From Linnemannia elongata (taxonomy: Eukaryota; Mortierellomycota; Mortierellomycetes; Mortierellales; Mortierellaceae), in the NCBI GenBank assembly GCA_036320915.1, contig JAXBDG010000030.1:1-28697 (forward strand): a DNA stretch of 28,697 bases, given 5' to 3'. Shown in pieces: positions 1-8,900 of this stretch (positions within the stretch are counted from its first letter, which is position 1; every line of letters begins with the position of its first letter). Under the pieces are notes generated by a model, which was not told the origin of the DNA, made no database searches, and was given only the letters and a program-made list of their open reading frames with translations. The position numbers and the translations under genes are program-made.

Positions 1-1788
1 GAATTTGCTCTTTATTTTTTGTAAAATTCTTTTTGGTGCCAGTATGTGCACTGTTTTTTTATTTTCGCATGATTTTCAGTACCACCATGTACTGAAAATG
101 GTAAAAGGTGATTTTTCAGTACTTTGGCTCCATGCCACGCAAAAAAAAAGTACACATAGAACTTTCTCCATCCGCTTAACGACATACACACCATTTTTGA
201 CATCCTTCCAGGTGATACGCCTAGTTTCGGGTAACTATTGCTATCCAACCCCCCTGGACCGGGACGAAAGAAGGTAAGTTGGATGCGAATGGAGAGACTT
301 CTCGCCAGCCTATCCTTTATCGGCAGCCTCCTATTGTCATGGAGGCTCTGTAACAAAAGCCTATTCGCAGTTGGCAGATTGGCGGACGGGTCAGGGCAAC
401 GGTCATCCGCGTGTGCGGCCAGCAGAGTAACCAACAGACAAAACCAAGTCGGATGATGTACTTTTACCCTTGGCTCCAGGCAGCTTGGGGACCAGCGCCA
501 TATGGATTGCTATTTCTCTATCTCTTCCCTCTCCTCCTTTCTCTTCTCCATGGAACAAAATCGTTGTTCGCAGTCACATTTCGCCTTGCAAATGAGGAAA
601 CAAGATAGTCTCGACCCAGTCCTTCAGATTCCGAGTACGGGGAATTTCATTCCTATATATCTTCATCATAGAAGGTCTGGAAGAAACGAAGGTGTGTGCA
701 GTGGGATATACTGGTTGAGAGGAGGTACCAATATCTTGACCTTTGACCAATTGAGCAACAAGAAGTAAAAATCTTTCATCACAGTCACAGGTACAATACC
801 TGTTGAGAAGACTAGAATGGTGCCCGCGGCTTCGCTCGCGGTTTCATTTTTCTTTTTTTTGCACGGCGATCGACCACGGCTTCGCCGCGTCCAATCACCA
901 TTTTTTCCCATCCCATTACTTTCAAAGACTTTACGACTCCCCAATTTCGTTTTTTTTATTATGTCTTGAAGCACGCCAAGTCACCGCCTCTACGGTGTAA
1001 TAAATTGGACTCTTCACCCTTCAATCTTCACTCGTCCTTCCTGGTGCTACAGTGCTGTACACATACGAATGACAGGCGTAGTTGTCGTTTGGGTTCTGAG
1101 TCTTTCACTTGGTCGACATGTCAACTGAGCAGAAGTTCCCACAATAACTTTATTTGCGGGTTCCCTGGGTGTCAACATGGAAAGCTGAGTTCCTTTGCCC
1201 CATGGGTATTCTTTCTCTGCTACTTTCACTGTCACTTTTTTTCATCTTCCTTTGTTCATATTCATACCGTTTACCTTTTTCATGCCTGCTTGTCGCAATC
1301 GTCGATATGTCATCACCCTACGCCCCCTGCTTCTTGTGTGGAAAGGATGAGTGCTGCACATGTGTGTTTGTATCTAGGTCTCAAATTTGCCTTTCCCTTC
1401 CCGTTGAGATTCATCTAACAAATCTATTGTTCATTGCAACGGCGGCGGTGTAGGTGAATATAAGAGGGAGACGGCGAGTAGGAGGGCATGTTGGTGACAG
1501 CTTAAGTGGGTATGATTAAAATGAGTGTAGCAGAGGCAGGTAAAAGATTAATTTTTGAGGGTTGGAGCTTAATGAAGAAAGAAAAAATAGAAAAGAAATG
1601 GCAAAAACGCGAGCGACATGGGATTACTTTATCGATGTAGCTACCATCGCCGCCGTCATGTCTAAGTCTCATCACAAACAAATAAATATACAGCTACCGC
1701 CCAAAAAAGGGAGGGAGAAGAGAGCGAAGAGAGAAAGAGAGAGAAAATAAGGAAACGCCTCTTTGTTTATCTAATATAGGTCCCCTTT
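1..1788. other. Gene-poor left end
   Basis: I find no gene I can support here. Open frames are short, overlap one another on both strands, and show no recognisable domain or clean start context. The sequence is pyrimidine-rich in places (500-560, 1200-1290). The only structured element is the pair of GC hairpins at 810-895, described separately. This could be degraded repeat or non-coding sequence. Confidence 0.5.
810..895 (+). repeat. GC-hairpin repeat start, diverged relative of the 2669/3673 units
   Basis: The segment begins GACTAGaatggTGCCCGC and continues into CCGCGGCTTCGCTCGCGG, which folds with CCGCG/CGCGG arms. A second small palindromic block, ACGGCTTCGCCGCGT, follows about 40 bases later. 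The opening resembles the start of the two large repeat units at 2669 and 3673 (GACTAGcttagTGCCCGC then a CCGC..GCGG hairpin). The shared GACTAG-TGCCCGC-hairpin order suggests the same family of terminal sequence. The homology ends quickly, so this may be a 5' fragment or a chance match in GC-rich sequence. Confidence 0.4.
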
Positions 1789-2220
1789 TCATTTTTTGAA
1801 TTTTTTTTGCATTGATACCCTTGGCTCTTTCCTTTCAAAATTTATTTCACGGTGGCCCTTTCTTGGATTTTTAATGTTCATTGATGGGCAGCGTCGACTC
1901 GTTGCCCTTTGGTGACCGTTTCCACGGCACCTGATGCACCTGCTAATAGAGGAGGAGGAGGAGGACGAAGAAGCGATTGCATTGGGTGTGGTGATAGCTC
2001 TATTGATAGGAGGCGAGGAAGGAGAGGAGGGAATGGTAACAGTATGTTTTGAAGCGGCCGCACGCCTGGTGAGGGTAAGAGGAGAAAACCTAACGGACTT
2101 GGTGGGCAGCGACCTTGCTGAGTTCGTGGCTTTAACTCGTCTGTATCCTGTAATGGCTACAGTTGAAGAAGTATTAACACTTGAGGTGGAGTTAAGTGGA
2201 ACACAGCGAGTGGAAAGCAT
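1789..2220 (-). CDS. Hypothetical Ser/Thr-rich protein (weak)
   Basis: A minus-strand frame of 143 residues starts at an ATG preceded by a pyrimidine/CA-rich stretch. The protein is rich in Ser, Thr, Pro and Arg, has a run of eight serines near residues 83-92, then CIRCRGNGH, and ends in a Lys/Arg-rich tail. The Cys/His spacing (C-x2-C-x4-H-x7-C) is close to, but not, a CCHC zinc knuckle. I recognise no family. The opposite strand over the same span is also open (1934-2239) and would give an acidic protein, so strand choice is uncertain. It may be a non-coding coincidence in low-complexity DNA. Confidence 0.22.
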   Translation of the reverse strand: MLSTRCVPLNSTSSVNTSSTVAITGYRRVKATNSARSLPTKSVRFSPLTLTRRAAASKHTVTIPSSPSSPPINRAITTPNAIASSSSSSSSISRCIRCRGNGHQRATSRRCPSMNIKNPRKGHREINFERKEPRVSMQKKFKK

Positions 2221-2292
2221 GCTGACTGGTGAGATATGAATATGAAAATTGAAGTTGTGGCAGATATAAGGTTGTAGTTGAGGATACAGGGT

Positions 2293-2316
2293 AAAAAAAA
2301 AAAAAAAAAAAAAAAA
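2293..2316 (+). repeat. A24 homopolymer tract
   Basis: An uninterrupted run of 24 adenines on the plus strand. It could be the poly(A) tail of an old retroposed sequence lying to its left, but I see no element body or target duplication that proves this. Confidence 0.5.
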
Positions 2317-2546
2317 GCAAAAAAATCTAAGAAAAATCCTAGCCGCGAGACGTTTTAAAGTCGTTAGAGGAGGAAATAATGTTGCTGGAAGATTCTAGAG
2401 TACACGCACTCTTAGTTAGCGCTTTGCTTGGTCGCTTTGCTTTCTACGGGACATGCACCTTTGCTTAGTTAACACCAAGGGGAGTTTGGAAATTTAGTGG
2501 CGTTCGTCGGTCACACACACACAGCACACTCGACAGACATATCACT

Positions 2547-2600
2547 ATCATGTGATTTAGGAACGATTTTTGACTGTGACTGCTAACTATATCACATGAT
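2547..2600. repeat. Perfect 10-bp-arm inverted repeat
   Basis: ATCATGTGAT at 2547-2556 is the reverse complement of ATCACATGAT at 2591-2600, giving a 34-base loop. It is followed by CTAAGTGACTGTGACC. The arrangement resembles the hairpin and CTAAGTGACTGCGCGC tail at the ends of the two repeat units near 3590-3650 and 4482-4540. It is probably the diverged 3' end of an earlier, otherwise lost unit. Confidence 0.45.
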
Positions 2601-2668
2601 TCACTAAGTGACTGTGACCTATATCAGGTGATGGATAGATGGATAGACGCACGGATTTTGTATTAGTT

Positions 2669-3672
2669 GACTAGCTTAGTGCCCGCAGCGTCCGCTGGCG
2701 GAGGGAGAAGGAGACGGGGAGGGAGACGGCGAAGCATTAAAGGCACCGTTTCGCCCCAGTATCAGTATTTTGAATGGATAGCCTGAAAATGAGGAAGGGG
2801 CTCTAAGATTGCAGTCGCGATCTGCGTGGCTGAACACCTGACACCTTGTGTGTCGGTGGGAAATGTGGCCTTTCCTTTTTTACTTTAGCTCCTGGCAGTC
2901 TTTCTCATCGAATATTTGAGTCCGTGCGAGACCCAACATTCAATTCAAATAATTATTGCACTCGACTTTTCCAGTGGACTCTAACGGGGTCGAATATTCG
3001 ATCAGAAAACACTACTCTTATCCCTCTTCTTTCTTTTTTTTCTCTCATTTTGTTCTTTTTTTGCCCTCTGTATCACTGTACCCGCTTCCCTGTACCCGCT
3101 TCCTTACCATCTCCTTCTCCTCTGCTTTAATGTTCTGAGCGTTGGGCCATCACACAGCTTTTTTTTTTTTTTTTTTTTTTTTTTTCTGGTGGTGAATTTT
3201 TGGGTGGCAATATTCAATAGTCAGCTTGGTACCTTGCTGTCATAGCGTGTAGTAGTGCGACATCTCTGGTACGGTGATGAATAATATTTGTTACTTTTGT
3301 TCTTTTTCTTTGTTCAGATTTTGTTTTATTAGAGAGATTGATCGATACTGTGTGCAAAGTAAAGAAAACACACTACAATAGAACAAAGAAAAGCAAACAA
3401 AAATGTCCCTGTATCCCTGAAACAATGAAGCACTGAAACGCGAGAAGGTAGAGAGTGCACTCGAGCCAACGAACGATCAAAGTGCAAAAAACAGCCTATC
3501 CACTTCCAGGCTGTCAACCAACCCTCCTCCTCTTCTTGTTGCCAGGCCAGGTGATTTATCCAAAGGTCAAGTGTCAAATGAGGTCAAGTGATTTATCGAA
3601 ATTGTGACAGCGAACTAAGTCACTTGACGCTCTAAGTGACTGCGCGCAACGATTTTGTTTTAATAGAGAGAA
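2669..3672 (+). repeat. Tandem repeat unit 1 (~1.0 kb)
   Basis: This 1004-bp unit begins GACTAGCTTAGTGCCCGC with a small GC hairpin. It carries a purine-rich block, a conserved stretch with the palindrome TCGAATATTCGA, a 27-base T tract (3159-3185), and ends in an imperfect hairpin with arms TCAAGTGATTTA and TAAGTCACTTGA (about 3579-3625), then CTAAGTGACTGCGCGCAACG. The next unit starts directly after it. Relative to unit 2 it carries about 100 extra bases near 3455-3555. A frame of about 94 codons from a TTG at 2846 is kept in both units but has no ATG and no domain, so I do not call it a gene. No transposase or reverse transcriptase is visible, so the family is non-autonomous or satellite-like. 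Confidence 0.75.
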
Positions 3673-4151
3673 GACTAGCTTAGTGCCCGCAGCGTCCGCT
3701 CGCGGAGGGAGAAGGAGACGGGGAGGGAGACGGTGAAGCATTAAAGGCACCGTTTCGCCCCAGTATCAGTATTTTGAATGGATAGCCTGAAAATGAGGAA
3801 GGGGCTCTAAGATTGCAGTCGCGATCTGCGTGGCTAAACACCTGACACCTTGTGTGTCGGTGGGAAATGTGGCCTTTCCTTTTTTACTTTAGCTCCTGGC
3901 AGTCTTTCTCATCGAATATTTGAGTCCGTGCGAGACCCAACATTCAATTCAAATAATTATTGCACTCGACTTTTCCAGTGGACTCTAACGGGGTCGAATA
4001 TTCGATCAGAAAACACTACTCTTATCCCTCTTCTTTCTTTTTTTTCTCTCATTTTGTTCTTTTTTTGCCCTCTGTATCACTGTACCCGCTTCCCTGTACC
4101 CGCTTCCTTACCATCTCCTCTGCTTTAATGTTCTGAGCGTTGGGCCATCAC

Positions 4152-4185
<34 letters not shown>

Positions 4186-4566
4186 CTGGTGGTGATTTTT
4201 TGGGTGGTGATATTCAATAGTCAGCTTGGTACCTTGCTGTCATAGCGTGTGCTAGTGCGACATCTCTGGTACTGTGATGATTAATGTTTGCTACTTTTGT
4301 TCTTTTTGCTTTGTCCTTGATTGTTTTATTAGAGAGATTGATCGATACTGTGTGTAAAGTAAAGAAAACACACTGCAATAGAACAAAGAAAAGCAAACAA
4401 AAATGTCCCTGTATCCCAGAAGCAGTGAAGCAGTGCTTACTGAAACGCGATAAGGTAGAGAGCCAGCGAAAATGAGTGAAGTCAAGTGATTTAGAAGTCA
4501 GGCGACCTTCTAAGTCACTTGACGCTCTAAGTGACTGCGCGCAACGAATTTGTTTTAGTAGAGAGA
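3673..4566 (+). repeat. Tandem repeat unit 2 (~0.9 kb)
   Basis: This is a direct repeat of the 2669-3672 unit at an offset of 1004 bp, with very few substitutions over the first 450 bases. Differences include the length of the T tract (32 T at 4154-4185 against 27) and absence of the roughly 100-base segment before the end hairpin. Its end hairpin is cleaner: TCAAGTGATTTAGAAG pairs with CTTCTAAGTCACTTGA with one mismatch and a 9-base loop. After it comes the same CTAAGTGACTGCGCGCAACGA tail. A third unit would start at about 4567, but an AGAGA microsatellite lies there instead. Confidence 0.75.
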
Positions 4567-4640
4567 AGAGAAGAGAAGAGAGAAGAGAAGAGAAGAGAAG
4601 AGAAGAGAAGAGAGATAGAGAGAAGAGAGAAGAGAGATAC
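4559..4640 (+). repeat. (AGAGA/AGAAG)n microsatellite
   Basis: About 80 bases of AGAGAAG-type purine repeats. It grows out of the TAGAGAGAAG sequence that joins repeat units 1 and 2, so the junction motif appears to have expanded where a third unit would start. It ends about 170 bases before the ATG at 4812 and may lie in that gene's promoter region. Confidence 0.7.
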
Positions 4641-4811
4641 ACTTACTCACACCTCACTTGTACCACTTTGTTTCTAATCATCCGTCCTCTTCTTTTATTC
4701 ATTCCCTATTCGCTCTTTCCCTCAACCTACTCTTTCCTCACCCTCTTCCGCACTCTTTCCCTTTGCCTTCCTGCTCTCTTCAACTCTCTCACACACATAC
4801 AACCTCAAAAA

Positions 4812-5540
4812 ATGCTTCTAGCAAGCCTCTCCTTCAGTCTAGTCACCCTCTTCGCTGCAACAGTACTGGCCCAAGAAATCATTGCCCCTGAAGAATGGTT
4901 CGAGTCTATGAAGGTCGCACAAGGTCTCGTCGCTCGCCATGACAAGCGCCAATCATCTCGTCGACACCGCACCACCAACGGCCACCACCACCATCACAAG
5001 AGCAACAGCAATCATAAGAACAACAAAGTCGTCACTTCGTCGCGCTCGGGGTTGCCGAGGCTGGCGAAGCGTCGATGGGGATATACATCCCGTCTCGATA
5101 TCGAACATCGAGCGACGGAGTTCAATTCCTTCCGTTCTGACGAGATTGTTGCAGCGCCTGCGAATCTGCATATCCTCCAAGAGCCCATGGTTGGACCTGA
5201 AGTCACCAAGATGGAGATGGAAAAGGCTGGCAAGAAGGCTGGCAAGAAGGCTGTCAAGAAGGCTACGAAGAAGGTTGCTGGGAAGGGGGGCAACAAGCAC
5301 GAGAAGAGACATCAAAAGGTTTCTTCTTCGACTTCCAAGAACATCTCTCCCGGGGCAAGAATACAAACAGCAAGAAGGAGGCATCATCTTAGGGAAATTG
5401 ATTTCGTTTACGTTTTTTTTATTCTTCCTTTCCCTTGTATCTGCAGTCGTTGTAGACCTTTCTGTTTCTCTTCTACTTCTCTACTCTCACTCTATCACAC
5501 ACACGCAAAAATAGATACCTTTTCTATTCACTTCCTTTAA
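4812..5540 (+). CDS. Secreted Lys/His-rich protein, probable frame break near C-terminus
   Basis: I chose the ATG at 4812 because it begins a clear signal peptide (MLLASLSFSLVTLFAATVLA, cleavage near residue 20) and follows a pyrimidine-rich leader ending in CCTCAAAAA. The frame gives 242 residues. Possible Kex2-type dibasic sites are DKR at 44-46 and AKRR at 85-88. A His-rich patch follows the first site (HHHHHKSNSNHK, residues 58-69). Residues 139-158 are a lysine repeat (AGKK, AGKK, AVKK, ATKK). After Gly181 the frame turns into a hydrophobic, Cys-containing tail unlike the rest. One frame over, the sequence ends KNTNSKKEASS with a stop at 5390-5392, which fits the protein better. One missing G in the GGGG run at 5352-5355 would explain this. 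Function is unknown; metal or wall binding is only a guess from composition. A similar but broken locus lies at 20398-21090. Confidence 0.6.
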   Translation: MLLASLSFSLVTLFAATVLAQEIIAPEEWFESMKVAQGLVARHDKRQSSRRHRTTNGHHHHHKSNSNHKNNKVVTSSRSGLPRLAKRRWGYTSRLDIEHRATEFNSFRSDEIVAAPANLHILQEPMVGPEVTKMEMEKAGKKAGKKAVKKATKKVAGKGGNKHEKRHQKVSSSTSKNISPGARIQTARRRHHLREIDFVYVFFILPFPCICSRCRPFCFSSTSLLSLYHTHAKIDTFSIHFL

Positions 5541-5561
5541 CTGCTCTTTCATCACCATAAA

Positions 5562-5567
5562 ATAAAC
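5562..5567 (+). terminator. AATAAA polyadenylation signal
   Basis: AATAAA lies 22 bases after the stop at 5540, and about 170 bases after the alternative stop at 5392, of the upstream secreted-protein gene. Confidence 0.45.
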
Positions 5568-5942
5568 CCTTTTCGTTTCTCATAAGCTCTTTGTCATTAT
5601 GATTAGGACCGAGGTATCTATCTGTTAGTTTTTCTCTTTTCATCCTACTCCAAGAGAATATCTGCCCGCCCTTTATATTTTCATCCTTTTCCAAGAGAAA
5701 GAACGAAAATAAAGACAATATTAGGAGAGAAGAAAATTTAGACGAAGAAAAATAGTAGAACCTGCAACACAGCATGTGGGTTCACGGATGCACAGACACA
5801 CAGACAGACAGATATTGCAAGGATTCATTCGAGGAAAGGTGTGTATGTTGGATTTGTCATTTTTAAAATCATCTTCAAAATATGAGTGTTGTTTATTGTT
5901 GGATTTATTCAGACTGTTGACGTTGGTTACTCACTACTACGT
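5568..5942. other. Convergent intergenic spacer
   Basis: About 375 bases between the 3' ends of the plus-strand secreted-protein gene and the minus-strand NLR gene. I see no gene. Two TTTATT motifs at 5892-5897 and 5904-5909 read as AATAAA on the minus strand, 34-51 bases past the NLR stop, and are likely its polyadenylation signals. Confidence 0.6.
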
Positions 5943-8900
5943 TTAGCGCACTTCTTCCAAAATCGGGTCGTCCACGGCGCCGCGCTGTTCTAAGAGTTTC
6001 ATATTCATCCTGCTTAAGCCCTGCGCCTTTGAGATATTGATATTTGACACGACAAGCCGATCATGCATAGAGCTCCAGTGCAGGTAGACAAGATGGTGGT
6101 CTCCTGTCACCTGCCACAGGCGAACGGATCTATCGCCACAGCCGGTTACTAAGTAGCTGCCGTTTCCATTTACATTCCAGGCGATACTTGTGGTTGCTCC
6201 ATGAAAATCCTTGACCATAGTCAAACATTGACCTGATTCCACATCCCAGAGCCGCACCGTGTTATCCCTACTGCCCGAGGCAATCTGCTGGCCGCTTGGC
6301 GAAAACACCACGCTCGCAACGTAGGAGGTATGGCCGCTTAGGATGGCACCAGGTGCACCGGTTTGTACGTCCCAGAGCCGCACCGTCTTGTCGTTACTGC
6401 CCGAAGCAATCTGCTGGACGCTTGGCGAAAACACCACGCTCGTCACAATGGAGGTATGGCCGCTTAGGATGGCACCAGGTGCACCGGTTTGTGCGTCCCA
6501 GAGCCGCACTGTGCTGTCGTAGCTGCCCGAGGCAATCTGTTGGCCGCTTGGCGAAAACGCCACGCTCGTAACGGCCTCGGTATGGCCGCTTAGGATGGCA
6601 CTAGGTGCACCGGTTTGTGCGTCCCAGAGCCGCACCGTCTTGTCCCAACTGCCCGAGGCAATCTGCTGGCCGCTTGGCGAAAACACCACGCTCGCAACGG
6701 TCTCGGTATGGCCGCTTAGGATGGCACTAGGTGCACCGGTTTGTGCGTCCCAGAGCCGCACCATCTTGTCGTCACTGCCCGAGGCAATCTGCTGGCCGCT
6801 TGGCGAAAACACCACGCTCCTAACCCAGTCAGTATGGCCGCTTAGGATGGCACCAGGTGCACCGGTTTGTGCGTCCCAGAGCCGTACCGTCTTGTCGTAA
6901 CTGCCCGAGGCAATCTGTTGGCCGCTTGGCGAAAACACCACGCTCGAAACATCATCCGTATGGCCGCTTAGGATGGAACCAGGTGCACCGGTTTGTGCGT
7001 CCCAGAGCCGCACCGTCTTGTCGTCACTGCCCGAGGCAATCTGCTGGCCGCTTGGCGAAAACACCACGCTCGAAACATAATCCGTATGGCCGCTTAGGAT
7101 GGCACCAGGTGCACCGGTTTGTGCGTCCCAGAGCCGCACCGTCTTGTCCACACTGCCCGAGGCAATCTGCTGGCCGCTTGGCGAAAACACCACGCTCGAA
7201 ACATAATCTGTATGGCCGCTTAGGATGGAACCAGGTGCACCAGTTTGTGCGTCCCAGAGCCGCACCGTGTTGTCGTCACTGCCCGAGGCAATCTGTTGGC
7301 CGCTTGGCGAAAACACCTCGCTTGTAACGGCCTCGGTATGGCCGCTTAGGATGGCACCAGGTGCACCGGTTTGTGCGTCCCAGAGCCGCACCGTGTTATC
7401 CCTACTGCCCGAGGCAATCTGCTGGCCGCTTGGTGAAAACACCACGCTCATAACGTAGGAGGTATGGCCGCTTAGGATGGCACCAGGTGCACCGGTTTGT
7501 GCGTCCCAGAGCCGCACCGTCTTGTCGTTACTGCCCGAAGCAATCTGCTGGACGCTTGGCGAAAACACCACGCTCGTCACAATGGAGGTATGGCCGCTTA
7601 GGATGGCACCAGGTGCACCGGTTTGTGCGTCCCAGAGCCGCACCGTCTTGTCACCACCGCCCGAGACAATCTGCTGGCCGCTTGGCGAAAACACCACGCT
7701 CAAAACATAGGATGTATGGCCGCTTAATGTGTGTGTCTTTTCCCAAGTTGCGGTCTCGTACAACCTGATTGTGCCATCCTCAAGGCCTACAGCAAGTGTC
7801 TTCCCATCTGGAGAGTACGCACATGAATGCACTTCTGAAACCTCTTCGAGAAACGGCCATTCGCCAAACTCGACATCCACCATCTGCGCATTGCTCAAAT
7901 CAGCCTGACGCAGCCAAATATTGCGAAGGTTGGTCTTTCTCAAATCCGCTCCTTGCAGTTGCGCCGAATCAAACTGTCCACCGCTCAGATCTGCGCCTGG
8001 AATCCGAACACCCTTTAGATCGGCCCCATTAAATAGTACACCGGCCCGAACCAAGATAGTAATGGCGTTGGCCGCAACCTGAGCGAACCGTTCGTCTGAT
8101 TTGGACTGATCGATGAACTTGTGGAGTTGATTCTTGTACTGGACACTCTGCAGGACCCGTTCCGACAAGAAGTTGATGATCGAGTGTTCGTGTACGAAAC
8201 TCTTTCGAAACAGCGGGGAACTTGGTGGGGTGTCTCTGGACGGGCCATCTCGATTGTCTCCATATTGAACATCCAGTTGCTCCACTAAGTCTTGATCATC
8301 GGCTCCTAGCTGTCTCGGCTCAAATACTGCTCGTGCCAGTGCATACTCTAGGACAGATCGATGAATGAATCGGTACTGGTTGCCAGTGCGACTGAGAGGG
8401 CACGTCTCGCGCAAAAGATTCTTGCCATCCCCATGGCCAAAGAATGCCGCCTTCCAACTTGATATGTCTCGAATGGGCGAGTACTCCACAACGGGCTTGC
8501 CGTCCTGTTCGTCAAAAATGGCGACTGCCAGACTCTTCACAAATCCAATGGCGTTTCGTGTAAATCCATCCTCCGACAAGATATCCAACGCGACTTGGTC
8601 GTCTCCAGTCAACGATCGCTCGACCAGTCGTATCTGACCTCGCTCCACCCACTGCTCCACGAATTGGTCATACAGTGTCACCCTTGAGATCTGGTTGGAT
8701 GTGAGGTCCTTGGATAGATCGACCAGACGAGGTAGAACCTCAAGTGCCAACGATAACAAGAATGGGTTCCTCACGAGGTCTTGAAGGTTAGGAATACTCT
8801 TGATCGCGCTTTGATAGTCCTCTGCAGTCCAGATAGTTTCTCCTGGTATCTGATACTTTGTGACATAGCTTTTGATATAATGGTTGATCTTGGCCATGGA

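Noticed and set aside
1934..2239. Plus-strand acidic ORF opposite the weak minus-strand gene
   Set aside because: Glu-rich because it reads through a GGA/GAA run. No start context or domain. Kept only as the alternative strand choice.
2725..2765. Hammerhead-ribozyme-like order on the minus strand (CTGAT..., GAAAC, then GTC after a CGG/CCG stem), also near 3729-3769
   Set aside because: The core reads CTGATAC rather than CTGATGA, stem II does not pair and no stem I partner follows the GTC. Copy 2 also changes the stem. Likely coincidence.
2846..4128. A 92-94 codon frame conserved in both tandem repeat units
   Set aside because: It starts at TTG, not ATG, has no domain, and its conservation follows from the recent duplication of the whole unit.
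6210..7721. Regular repeat array that might be taken for CRISPR or minisatellite
   Set aside because: The units are 42 codons, in frame with WD40 motifs, with no spacers.
6296..7768. Several plus-strand open frames of 77-156 codons across the NLR gene
   Set aside because: They are antisense images of the 126-bp WD40 repeat, which stays open because 126 is a multiple of three. They contain only repeated Arg/Pro/Ala-rich words.
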